From: Henckelia pumila
Lineage: Eukaryota > Streptophyta > Magnoliopsida > Lamiales > Gesneriaceae
Direction of reading: 5' to 3'
NCBI RefSeq assembly: GCF_033568475.1
Contig: NC_133123.1
Location: 152,473,753 to 152,537,752, forward strand
Length of the DNA: 64,000 nucleotides
The notes under the pieces were generated by a model. It saw only the letters and a program-made list of their open reading frames with translations, was not told the DNA's origin and did not search any database. Shown one piece after another: positions 1 through 9,937 of the stretch; within the stretch, counting starts at the first letter, position 1; every line of letters starts with the position of its first letter. A program made the translations under genes and the position numbers.

Positions 1-477
1 TTCTCAATTTTGTTATTCCTTATAGTAATCATATACATATATACATACGGAATATATATTTATTTTCAAAATAATTATATTAATGAATAAACAGGAAGAA
101 TTATAAGTATGATAATGAAAAACAATTATAAAACTATATCGTATATTTATCTATATTTTAAATTTTTTTAACTAAATAGTATATCACTCAAATCATAATA
201 TTATATTTTTTTGAATATTATATTATCTCTATCTATAGTTTTGAATTCAATCATATTTTATTTGAATTTTTAAATTTAATGATAATGTCTTCATTATATT
301 TGGAAATAATTTTTCGATTTACAAATACTATAGTTATTTTCCACTAACATATTTCATTGAACTCGCACCGACAATACAAACAACAACAACATGATATGCA
401 TGATTACGAACAAAACATAAAAACTAAACTTAATAATATGCAACAGAATGAAAACAAAACACGATAACTAAACACTA
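1..477. other. AT-rich non-coding flank
   Basis: Strongly AT-rich sequence with no credible ORF. It lies beyond the putative 3' end of the minus-strand element whose ORF is at 593-1729 and might contain its LTR, but no second copy is in the window, so no LTR border can be drawn. Confidence 0.5.
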
Positions 478-497
478 AACACCCCCATACTTATCTA
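478..497 (-). other. Polypurine-tract-like 3' signature of a retroelement
   Basis: Read on the minus strand, the sequence just past the ORF stop has a conserved-looking stretch ending in a G-run (aagtatgggggtg). In Tat/Athila-type Ty3/gypsy elements a similar purine tract follows the last coding region and primes plus-strand DNA synthesis. Here it lies about 100 nt downstream of the ORF stop at 593. The identification rests on resemblance only, because no flanking LTR pair is visible. Confidence 0.35.
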
Positions 498-592
498 AAG
501 CATTGCCCTCAATGCTTCAGAGTACAACAAAATAAAACAACAAAAACAAATGATATGCAACAAAAAGTGAAACGAAAATACTCCACTGGTGA

Positions 593-1729
593 CTAGTCTT
601 CTTCTTCTTCTGGAATAGAGGGATCCTGGGGTGCACCCGGAACAAACTGGGCCGGCATGTCAGACTGGAACGGGAATGGAGGCGGATAATGAGGTGCCGC
701 TTGAAAGCCAGATGTATCAAGTCCCAACTGCGTCGCCATGCTGCGCATAATGTCTTTCACATTATGGAGATGAGTGGAAGTGGCTTGAAAATAATCCATT
801 ACATAGTGGTCAAAAGCGGAGCTCTCAACGGCCATGTCCTGAGAGGTGCGGCGAGGAGGAGTGGGCTGAGGCGGTGGACGAATGCTAGAGGAGCTCCCAA
901 CATGATGCTGAACGCTATAAAATTCCAAATTGCGCTTCGCTTGCTTGGAAGTGGCAAGCTTCTCATCCACGGTCTTGAAAGGCGGGAGCCACTCCTCATC
1001 GGGACTGATCTGCACACCTGCCTGACGACAAAGGGCGGTAATGGTGTGAGGGAAATAGAGGCCCACAGACGGAGTCCGCATCGAATAAAGAATGGAATCG
1101 TGGACAAGAGTGCCCACATCAATCGGCCACCGCTTCGTGATGGCATACACAAGGATCGCCCTATCTGCCTGGACGTCAACTGTGTGGAGCACTGGTAAAA
1201 GTTGTCGGGCTATGAAAGCATACCACAAAGCCGGCTCAAGTTTCAGAAACCGCTCTGGAAAATGAGTGAACCGGAGAGGATCGTGCCACTGTGCACCCGC
1301 ATAACACATCTCTCTCAAAAGTAAATTATAGTCCGGATTCGCCTTAAAATTCCTAAATTGACTATCATCCGTAGCAGGAGTATCAAACAACCTATTCAAA
1401 GTCTCAGCATCAAACGACACAAGTTTTCCTCGAACAAAAACTTTAGAGTCATCTCGAGCAGGGGCATTAGCATAAAATTCCCGAACCACCGGAACAATGG
1501 CGGGTTCGGGCACTTTGCAAAAGACATTCCATTTTCTCTTATTAATCTCCAAAGCGACAAAATCATTACACTCCAAAGATAAACCACGCTCAGCAATAGG
1601 ATTGCGATTGAGTCTAGCATTTTCGTACCTCTCTTGGGCTTCATGAGAGACGAACCGTTTGGAGAGTGCAGCGGAGTAGGATGAGCTAGCGGCGGCGGGG
1701 CGGGACGAACGGAATCGTTTGGCTGACAT
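593..1729 (-). CDS. Putative plant transposon protein (gag-like, 378 aa)
   Basis: An intact 378-residue ORF starts at the ATG complementary to 1727-1729 and ends in TAG. Its central part (about residues 50-250) resembles the 'putative plant transposon protein' domain (Pfam PF20167 type), a family of repeated ORFs in plant retroelement-derived DNA with no established biochemical activity. I see a conserved VVREFYANA-type segment, a following VRGK motif and a hydrophobic helical region (LWYAFIARQLLP). The N-terminus is Ser/Arg-rich (nuclear-signal-like), the C-terminal third is Pro/Gln-rich, and the tail is acidic (EEEED). No zinc knuckle, protease, RT or transposase catalytic motif is present, so this is not autonomous coding capacity. 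A polypurine-like tract lies downstream and a long leader with CG hairpins upstream, which suggests the sole ORF of a non-autonomous retroelement. Family assignment is by recognition. Confidence 0.65.
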   Translation of the reverse strand: MSAKRFRSSRPAAASSSYSAALSKRFVSHEAQERYENARLNRNPIAERGLSLECNDFVALEINKRKWNVFCKVPEPAIVPVVREFYANAPARDDSKVFVRGKLVSFDAETLNRLFDTPATDDSQFRNFKANPDYNLLLREMCYAGAQWHDPLRFTHFPERFLKLEPALWYAFIARQLLPVLHTVDVQADRAILVYAITKRWPIDVGTLVHDSILYSMRTPSVGLYFPHTITALCRQAGVQISPDEEWLPPFKTVDEKLATSKQAKRNLEFYSVQHHVGSSSSIRPPPQPTPPRRTSQDMAVESSAFDHYVMDYFQATSTHLHNVKDIMRSMATQLGLDTSGFQAAPHYPPPFPFQSDMPAQFVPGAPQDPSIPEEEED

Positions 1730-2024
1730 TGTGGAGGGTGGCCGGAATCAGAGGCGGTGATAGGTGGTGGCGGCGGTGAACGGCGGCGTGGTGGTTAGGA
1801 ACGTGAAATAGGAGGATTCTGACATAAATTGGCGGACCCGAACTTGAATTGCGATGATAAACTCCAAGAAACTGCAAAATACGGACAATTTTGAAAATAA
1901 TTTTTGGAGGAATTGGAGAGTAGGGAATTGGGGATTTAGGGTTTGGTGGGAGAGAAAGAGAAAAGATGAAGAAGAGAATGAGATTATAGCAAGAGTCCAG
2001 TTTTTTTAATGTTCACTCTGCGCC

Positions 2025-2368
2025 TCTCGCGCGCGCGAGACTTAATTCGAGGTCCTTGAGTTTTAGTGCTGCGCGCGCGCGAGAAATATACTCGCGCGCG
2101 CGCGGTGCCATTTGGGATTCTCTGGACTTTTATGCCACGCGCGCGCGAGGAATAGCCTCGCGCGCGCGCGTTGCAATAGGTGTTCCTCTGAAAATCTTTG
2201 ATGCGAGCGCGAGGAAGAGCCTCGCGCGCGCGCGGTGACAACTTGTCTCCTCTGAAATGATAGGCTGCGCGCGCGCGAGGTGGAGGCCTAGCGCGGGCGC
2301 GGATACGATCAAACTCTCTGTAGAGTTCTTCTGCGCGCGCGCGAGTTATGATATCTCGCGCGCGCGCG
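2025..2368. repeat. Tandem array of CG-rich perfect hairpins, 65-67 bp period
   Basis: An opening palindrome (tctcgcgcgcgcgaga, 2025-2040) is followed by five hairpins whose left arms begin near 2071, 2138, 2203, 2267 and 2333, spacings of 64-67 bp. Each is (gc)n-gag, a loop of about 5-9 nt, then ctc-(gc)n. The third and fourth have imperfect arms. Spacers of about 33 nt between hairpins are unlike in sequence except for a recurring ctctg core. The array lies in the putative 5' leader of the minus-strand ORF at 593-1729. Alternating CG of this length can form Z-DNA or strong RNA stems. ORFs predicted through it are by-products of the repeat. Confidence 0.9.
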
Positions 2369-3060
2369 TTATTTCCGCACAAATAATCAAAAAATGCTTT
2401 CGTTTCCTATGAAGTTCAACCAAGAGAATACAATGCATGCACAAAATATAAAACACTAACAAAACTCACAAAAATAAAATAAATGCATGCAAAATAAAGA
2501 AATGTATTAAGAAGAAATGTACAAAGAAATTTTAACTTATTTGAGTTTCTTCATAAAATTTTTTCTTAAAAATATATTGTTCGGGATTACTTTCTTCCGA
2601 CACGACGGGATCCCGAACAAATATTCGGGTCCCGACACTTGTCGGGTGAGGTATCGAAAGAAAAAAAATATCTCAATTATAATCGGGATGATAATCATGT
2701 AAGAGGATTAAGGGACGGGTCCCGACCCGATCCCACCCCTATAAATTATTGTATTACATTTATTTTTTAAAAAAATTATATTTGTCACTATATATCAAAG
2801 ATATTTAATTTACAATGTTTTTTTTTACGGAATGTTTGTGTTTTTTAAAATTGTTTTGTAATTAAAAATATTTCAGATATGTTACATTTAAATTTAAAAG
2901 CTTTATATAATTTCAACGTCAATTGCTGTATTAATTTCTGCAATTGGATCGAATGTGCACATTATTTATTACAATTAAAAAAATTTATTGACAAAAAATT
3001 AGTGAAATAAAAACCAAAATTTTTTGAACACAACACTTAGATATTAAAAAACAACGCGCC
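2369..3060. other. AT-rich intergenic sequence with a GC-rich island
   Basis: No gene is seen. Around 2580-2745 the otherwise AT-rich DNA contains repeated cgggtcccgac-type words and ends in a block that on the minus strand reads taggggtgggatcggg. This resembles hAT-type MITE ends, but I could not find a partner terminus or a target-site duplication. Confidence 0.4.
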
Positions 3061-3375
3061 ATTTCACATTCCATTTCACATTAATTCCCTCTCACGTTTT
3101 CTCACGTTTCCCTCTTCTTCCTCTTTCTCTCCTCCATATTTCCCTCTAAGTCACTATTCACGTTCACTTCCAATGCCGATTACTCCACCGTTGGTGAACC
3201 AAATTAAGATCCGAGAGTAGTTTTGGAAACCTCTCTCTGAGGGCAGTCTTTCAACACCCTTTTTGCACGGTTTCATGATTTTGTATTGCAACCCAGTTCC
3301 CGAACACCGCTTGTTTCTCCGTCAGATGTCGTCGCCGTCGCCGCCAGTTCCGAGGACCAACGTTATTTTGAAGTT

Positions 3376-3560
3376 CGGCTGCTCTATATGGTATATTAGA
3401 GGCTTATTTCAGGTCATTTATTTTAAAATGAGGGATTTAAGTTTGGTGAGTTGTTACATATATTTCAGATTCGATTTGTTTGATTTAATGATGAAATATT
3501 TGGGTATTTATATGTGTTAGATTAGAGTATAAAAATTTTGGATATTTAATTATCCAACAC
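3376..3560 (+). repeat. Local dispersed duplication, copy 1
   Basis: About 150 bp starting with cggctgctctatatggtata recurs at about 4004-4142 with roughly 90% identity and an indel. It carries no coding sequence. The pair is about 630 bp apart, so it is an old local duplication rather than an LTR pair (no TG..CA ends, no TSD). Confidence 0.8.
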
Positions 3561-4003
3561 TAAAGACAAAATCCAACATAATGAAAAATGCTTGGGTTCA
3601 ACATATTTTCGTGTATTTCAAACTTAATTCGAAATATATTTACGGGGAATTATGTAGAATCTATGAGTTTGGTTTGAATTTTGAGCATTCCTCATACTTC
3701 AGGATTTATTTTGCCACTATCTCAAAATAGATTATTATAATATAATAGGATACGAATTATCAAGAACTGGGAGCACCGTGGGGAATCAGTATCATCCGAG
3801 GACCCGAAAATAAAGAGTTCAACTTTTTTGCATATTATGCACTTGATCTGCTAAAATTGCTATATATTTGGTTATACTAGGAAAGTGCACATTTACATAA
3901 TTATATTGGATAGAATTTTATTGCACCTATGCAATTTTTGATTTCGTGCATGACTTATACTTCAACGAGAGGTTACTTTTGTGTTATTTAGATGTCCGGC
4001 TGC

Positions 4004-4142
4004 TCTATATGGTATATTAGAGGCTTATTTGAGGTCTTTTATTCTAAAATGAGGGATTTAAGTTTGGTGATTTGTTACATATATTTCAGATTCGATTTTC
4101 ATGATTTAAAAATGAAATATTTGGATATTTAATTATCCAATT
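4004..4142 (+). repeat. Local dispersed duplication, copy 2
   Basis: Second copy of the segment at 3376-3560; it starts at ggctgctctatatggtata and ends near tttaattatccaa. Confidence 0.8.
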
Positions 4143-4500
4143 GGGAAGACTATAAGTTTTTGGGTGGTTGTAGTGTATTGAAAATTTGAAATCATCGAAG
4201 ATAATTGGAGAAAAATAAAAGGCACCAGTTTGGGATGGTTTCATGGTACATGGTTAAAAATAGGGGAATAATACTAATGATAATCCTACTTAATTTATAC
4301 AGAGATGTTGTGTAAGGTACTGATCATGTTCATTCCTTATGCTTGACAAAATATAATACACCAGATTTTGGTGTTAAAATTCACGACATTTCAAGAAGTT
4401 AATTAAGCGCACTTGGCGTGATGATATTAAAGTGATAGGATAAGGCCGGATTTCAGGCCTACCAATTTATAGTTGTTAATATATAGATAGAACAAGAAAT

Positions 4501-4505
4501 GTTAC
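4501..4505. repeat. Target-site duplication gttac (left)
   Basis: The five bases before the 5' LTR at 4506 are repeated exactly at 9938-9942, after the 3' LTR. This is the signature of a single integrase-mediated insertion. Confidence 0.92.
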
Positions 4506-6217
4506 TGTAAAGATCAAGAAATTTACATGCATGCAATTTCAAAAGCAATTACACCAAGAGTTATGTAAGATTAATTATCTCAATTAATGTTGGTATTAAC
4601 TCAAGAAGTTGGAAAGCCAAAGGACAAACCATGAAACTCCCATCATCAATTATCATTATGGACATGATTAAGGACTTTTATGACCATTAAGAGTGTCCTT
4701 TCACCTTCTACTAAACCTCACCTATAAATAGAGCTCAAGGTTGAAGGAATTAGATACACCAAACCCAAGCTTTGCTCTCTCCATATCTCACAAAATTTAG
4801 TATCTATAGTGGTCGAGACTCTGCCTAATTTTTGAATCTGGAGTAGCTTGTGTTCAAAGCAAGTAGTCGAGCAAGAGTGCTGTTGAAAGTCCTGATCGAG
4901 GTGTCATCCAATTTCGAGTTAGAGTTCTGACCAAAGATCCAATATACTTCAATTTTTGTGGGAATCAGGTAAGTGGGTTTTTGTTTCTTTAAGCCATCTT
5001 TGTTGCAATTCGATGGAAATCATTGAGTCTTGTTTCTATTGGACTCTTTTTGTTAATTTTGATTCTCTAAGCATTATTCTAAGAAACCATCAAAATCTTT
5101 GTTGGGCTTATTCTTATTTGAAATCACCAAGTATCCGATTCAAGTCTTGATCGTACACTGTTTGTTTTACGTCCTTTGATTTCGTATATATTTCGTTCCA
5201 CATGAATCCTTTGTTATGCTTCATTTTGAAGTACCTTATGATTCGTTATGCATTCCTTTGCTAAGCCTTTGTTTAGATTCATTATGTCCTTTTCGTTCCA
5301 ATTGATACCCATGTGATATGTTCGTTTGTGATGATTCTTATTTGAATAATGGCGCATTGGGAAAAGCCTGTGAGGGAAAAGGCCCCAGAGGGAGCCCATG
5401 CGTGGGAAAAAGCCCCAGAGGGAGCCCAAAACCAGTAAAAGCCCATGGTCATTATGATAAGATATGAATAAATATATTTTTAAAAGAATGATGTTCCTGT
5501 TTTGAAAACTCGATCGTACATTCCTCGTTTCATGTCCTTTGATTTCGTTTCATGTTTCTTTCTGTACGATTCCTCTGTTATGCAATGAGATCTTGAAATG
5601 CACTGTTAGGATTCAAATTAAGAAATGGTAAGGAAATTCCGAAAACATGATATGATAAGGCCCTGATGCGGTGGGTTATAATAACCGTTTAAGGCCTCGT
5701 CCCCTTAGAGGAGTAACAATTAGGAACTGATCAGTAGCCAGGATTAACGAGATGAATAACAGTGCCATGTATAAGTTATGATTCGGTTATGATATGTCTT
5801 GATTCTTTGTTTCGTATTCTGTTGTCTCCTGTATTGACTCCTATTGAATTCGTATCATGTATATATATTCGATATTTGTGTGTACGATTGGCCCCCACTT
5901 GCTGAGTGTTTCCCAAAACACTCACCCATTTACTCTCCCTCCCCAGATAAGAATGAAGATGAGTTAGATGAAAAAGAACAGATTATGTTATGGGGTTGGT
6001 GATGACGGATCAGTTCAATTTGAAGAAATATTTTTTTTTTACTTTAAATTTCAATTTCGCTTCCGCATTGTCGCACTTGTGTTTTTCTATGTAAAAACAG
6101 TTATAGTTGATGAAAAAGACTGGTTTTTGGCAAGATTTGTACTACGAGGCTTGTTGTTTCAATGTTAAATTGTTAAACAACGCCGATGTCAACTAGGCCC
6201 GGTTTCGGGGCGTGACA
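4506..6217 (+). repeat. 5' LTR of the non-autonomous element
   Basis: Begins tgtaaagatc and ends gcgtgaca. It contains a TATA-like ctataaatagagctc (4730-4744), a good promoter candidate, and a small internal tandem repeat of the ccccagagggagccca word (5381-5430). The short ORFs that occur at the same offset in both LTRs are not genes. Confidence 0.93.
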
Positions 6218-6223
6218 TTTTAG

Positions 6224-6235
6224 TGGTATCAGAGC
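6224..6235 (+). other. Primer binding site (tRNA-iMet type)
   Basis: tggtatcagagc, six bases after the 5' LTR end, complementary to the 3' end of plant initiator tRNA-Met, the usual minus-strand primer of chromovirus gypsy and copia elements. Confidence 0.85.
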
Positions 6236-7541
6236 CGCCAGGTTCCATAATCCGGATGGGAAGAGCTTCTTGCTGAAAAAAAAAATCAGTTGTGAAGCAG
6301 CCCTAGTGCAGATAGACCAGCTGGGACAATAGACCAGTTGGGAGAGAAAGAATCCTATAAGACAAAATAGTTGGCTATAGAATAGATTTGTTAAGAGTAA
6401 TCTGATTCTAGAATGAACTTCACTTTTGTCCTTGAACGAGTTATGGGACGTGCAAGCACTCAAATCAAGTTAGCTACAAATCAACACCAGTTAGCGCAAA
6501 GAACGCACATGAAGAAGAGCCAAAACCAGGTTCATAATCTTGATGGAAAATTAAGATTTAGAATGAAAATAATTAACTTGGGAATTAGTATATAAGCTAT
6601 AGAACCAGAATGATTCACTTGGGAACTAGTATATAAGATATAGGAGAATGAATCATTTGGGAATTAGTGTTATGATAAATGGTGAATTTGGAACTATGAT
6701 CACTTTGGGACTAGTATGTAAGATTGAGAATGGAAAAAAAAAAAAAAAAAAAAACCACCTTGAAACTAGTATTATTTTTAAGATTATTAAGAAATTTGAG
6801 AATGGTTATTTTAGATTTATGTTTACTCAGTTTTGGGACTATTATTTAGGTACGTGGTCGATAGAAATATTTAAGTTACGATTTCGAATTTATACATTAT
6901 TATTTGGGAGCTAGCATTCATTACATTCTAGATACGGATTTTAAGTCTTGATTGTTGAAGTTTATGTTAGTTTAATATTTTTGGTTATAGATAAACATCA
7001 TTAGGATATTTTTGACTCCAAGGATTTTATACTATTGAAATCTCGGAATAACACGACAATAATTTTTGGGATAGAAACTCTAATTCTACTAATTTCCTTG
7101 ATTTCTTAGGCTTCCAATTCACATGAATATCTTCAAGATTTTCAATTATAAAAGATATTTAATAACCCGATTAAATGATCATTTCAATCCATTTTTATTT
7201 TCTTAATTTGGAAGACAATGATTTCCAATTTTGAACCTCCTTATACCATATTTTTGAATTATAGTTAGTTAATTTGAAAATGGAATTTTATATTCTCATA
7301 ATCCTTGATCAAATTCAATCAAGAATTGGGAGATGATTATGGTCATACTCCAAGGAAGATTTGAACTCAATTTAGGCATGAATCTAGGCCATTCAAATCA
7401 ATATTATTATCCTACCAAATTAGTCTCCCTTAGGCACCTATATAAATCACTTTTATAGATGAAAGAAAGCACACCAAGCAACAATTTTACCCAAAATTTC
7501 GAGCAAGCCCCATCCTATTCCTCAAGCTCACTTTCGAGAAC
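6236..7541 (+). other. Non-coding leader of the non-autonomous element
   Basis: About 1.3 kb between the primer site and the coiled-coil ORF with no domain-bearing ORF. It is AT-rich, with repeated gggaactagtatata-type words between 6570 and 6770 and a homopolymer A run at 6727-6752. It presumably carries packaging signals, but nothing can be assigned. Confidence 0.5.
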
Positions 7542-8011
7542 ATGGCAAACCAAGCCAACGCATTTAGGGGTCTCGAAAATGAAATTGAGCAACTCAAGAG
7601 TACTATCGCGAGTTTGCTCCGTGACAAGGATGAGTTGAAGGAGGCTAGGGACAAATTTCAAAGAGAAGCGAGCCAACTCGCTTTTGATAAAAGATTTGCA
7701 GAAAAACAACTCAAGGATTACAAGGAAGAGTTGCAAGAGGCGCAAAAGTATGGACTCCAAATGTTGACAACTGCTGAAGCATGGTGTGATCATTATAAGA
7801 TCGCAAAACAATTAAGAGATCAACTCCAACAGGAATTGATGCATACAGACAATCAATGGAAAACCAGGTGAATCAATTTGGAGTTGATAGCCAAAATTTG
7901 GCTACTCAAGTTGTCAATTTACAAGGCCAAATGGAGAACTTGCAGCAGTTAGTGAATGCACGAGTGGAAGGAGCAAATGAAGAACCTATAGATGGAGAAA
8001 TCGTAGATTAG
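7542..8011 (+). pseudogene. Coiled-coil ORF of the non-autonomous element, frameshifted
   Basis: The ORF starts at ATG 7542 and runs 109 codons to TGA at 7869-7871. It is rich in Glu, Lys, Gln and Leu with heptad-like spacing (LENEIEQLKSTIASLL, then QLKDYKEELQEAQ), so a long coiled coil is predicted. The coding-like sequence continues in another frame from ATG 7856 to TAG 8009-8011 with the same Gln/Asn/Leu-rich character and an acidic end. Overlap and change of frame suggest a 1-2 base indel near 7850-7870 in an ancestor of about 160 codons. No zinc knuckle or retroviral gag domain is recognisable. It could be a particle or packaging protein, or a captured host fragment; neither can be shown from sequence alone. 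Confidence 0.6.
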
Positions 8012-8212
8012 GATGTCATCGATATTCTATTTTTCGTTAGATTGTACTCCAACCTTTCCTTTTGAATTCTATGAAAATTAATAAATTTTGTTTTGATATA
8101 TCATTGAAACCTATTTTTAGATAAAACATATCTAATTAGCAAATCATGGAGGAATTCTTGAAATACATTAGTGGGAGACCACGATTTAAGTTTCGAGGAC
8201 GAAACTTCAAAT

Positions 8213-8225
8213 AAGGAGGGTGGAA
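8213..8225 (+). other. Polypurine tract
   Basis: Purine-rich aaggagggtggaa directly before the 3' LTR, the expected primer for plus-strand synthesis. Confidence 0.8.
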
Positions 8226-9937
8226 TGTAAAGATCAAGAAATTTACATGCATGCAATTTCAAAAGCAATTACACCAAGAGTTATGTAAGATTAATTATCT
8301 CAATTAATGTTGGCATTAACTCAAGAAGTTGGAAAGCCAAAGGACAAACCATGAAACTCTCATCATCAATTATCATTATGGACATGATTAAGGACTTTTA
8401 TGACCATTAAGAGTGTTCTTTCACCTTCTACTAAACCTCATCTATAAATAGAGCTCAAGGTTGAAGGAATTAGATACACCAAACCCAAGCTTTGCTCTCT
8501 CCATATCTCACAAAATTTAGTATCTATAGTGGTCGAGACTCTGCCTAATTTTCGAATCTGGAGTAGCTTGTGTTCAAAGCAAGTAGTCGAGCAAGAGTGC
8601 TGTTGAAAGTCCTGATCGAGGTGTCATCCAATTTCGAGTTAGAGTTCTGACCAAAGATCCAATATACTTCAATTTTTGTGGGAATCAGGTAAGTGGGTTT
8701 TTGTTTCTTTAAGCCATCTTTGTTGCAATTCGATGGAAATCATTGAGTCTTGTTTCTATTGGACTCTTTTTGTTAATTTTGATTCTCTAAGCATTATTCT
8801 AAGAAACCATCAAAATCTTTGTTGGGCTTATTCTTATTTGAAATCACCAAGTATCCGATTCAAGTCTTGATCGTACACTGTTTGTTTTACGTCCTTTGAT
8901 TTCGTATATATTTCGTTCCACATGAATCCTTTGTTATGCTTCATTTTGAAGTACCTTATGATTCGTTATGCATTCCTTTGCTAAGCCTTTGTTCAGATTC
9001 ATTATGTCCTTTTCGTTCCAATTGATACCCATGTGATATGTTCGTTTGTGATGATTCTGATTTGAATAATGGCGCATTGGGAAAAGCCTGTGAGGGAAAA
9101 GGCCCCAGAGGGAGCCCATGCGTGGGAAAAGGCCCCAGAGGGAGCCCAAAACCAGTAAAAGCCCATGGTCATTATGATAAGATATGAATAAATATATTTT
9201 TAAAAGAATGATGTTCTTGTTTTGAAAACTCGATCGTACATTCCTCGTTTCATGTCCTTTGATTTCGTTTCATGTTTCTTTCTGTACGATTCCTCTGTTA
9301 TGCAATGAGATCTTGAAATGCACTGTTAGGATTCAAATTAAGAAATGGTAAGGAAATTCCGAAAACATGATATGATAAGGCCCTGATGCGGTGGGTTATA
9401 ATAACCGTTTAAGGCCTCGTCCCCTTAGAGGAGTAACAATTAGGGACTGATCAGTAGCCAGGATTAACGAATTGAATAACAGTGCCATGTATAAGTTATG
9501 ATTCGGTTATGATATGTCTTGATTCTTTGTTTCGTATTCTGTTGTCTCCTGTCTTGACTCCTATTGAATTCGTATCATGTATATATATTCGATATTTGTG
9601 TGTACGATTGGCCCCCACTTGCTGAGTGTTTCCCAAAACACTCACCCATTTACTCTCCCTCCCTAGATAAGAATGAAGATGAGTTAGATGACAAAGAACA
9701 GATTATGTTATGGGGTTGGTGATGACGGATCAGTTCAAGTTGAAGAAATATTTTTTTTTTACTTTAAATTTCAATTTCACTTCCGCATTGTCGCACTTGT
9801 GTTTTTCTATATAAAAACAATTATAGTTGATGAAAAAGACTGGTTTTTGGCAAGATTTGTACTACGAGGCTTGTTGTTTCAATGTTAAATTTTTAAACAA
9901 CGCCGATGTCAACTAGGCCCGGTTTCGGGGCGTGACA
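8226..9937 (+). repeat. 3' LTR of the non-autonomous element
   Basis: Same length as the 5' LTR (1712 bp), about 99% identical by eye, ending gcgtgaca and followed by the gttac duplication. Confidence 0.93.

Larger units (their letters stand above)
3061..4505. other. Intergenic sequence, possibly gene-derived
   Basis: Begins with a CT-rich stretch (3060-3170) resembling a plant 5' leader and a short GC-richer block (3300-3380), then becomes AT-rich. No ORF above 85 codons and no recognisable domain. It holds one copy pair of a local duplication, and its end supplies the gttac target site used by the retroelement at 4506. Confidence 0.4.
4506..9937 (+). mobile_element. Non-autonomous LTR retrotransposon (LARD-like), complete
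   Basis: A 5432-bp element with two 1712-bp LTRs (4506-6217 and 8226-9937), both TG..CA, flanked by gttac duplications. It has an initiator-Met-type primer site (6224-6235) and a purine tract (8213-8225) preceded by a ttcgaggacgaaact-type sequence, as in chromovirus gypsy elements. The internal region is only 2008 bp and lacks protease, RT, RNase H and integrase, so mobility must depend on enzymes from another element. I count about 20 differences between the LTRs (about 1.2%), a fairly recent insertion. The single ORF encodes a short coiled-coil protein. Confidence 0.92.

Noticed and set aside
2025..2368. CRISPR-like regularly spaced repeat
   Set aside because: Regular spacing with hairpin units superficially fits, but repeats are simple CG palindromes, spacers share a core word, no cas gene exists and the genome is a plant's.
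1984..2382. Arg/Ala-rich ORFs on both strands across the CG hairpins
   Set aside because: Their composition is a direct translation of the GCGCGC repeat; frames are open only because the repeat lacks stops. No start context or domain.
2580..2745. Possible hAT-type MITE
   Set aside because: Only one end-like block (taggggtgggatcggg on the minus strand) is visible; no partner inverted repeat or 8-bp duplication was found.
4956..6168. ORFs of 64-71 codons repeated at 8676-9888
   Set aside because: Same reason: paired by the 3720-bp LTR offset of the non-autonomous element.
6224..6240. tRNA gene fragments matched by tggtatcagagc words (also 17844, 46013, 57054)
   Set aside because: These are primer binding sites just inside LTRs or at the viral start; no cloverleaf can be built around them.
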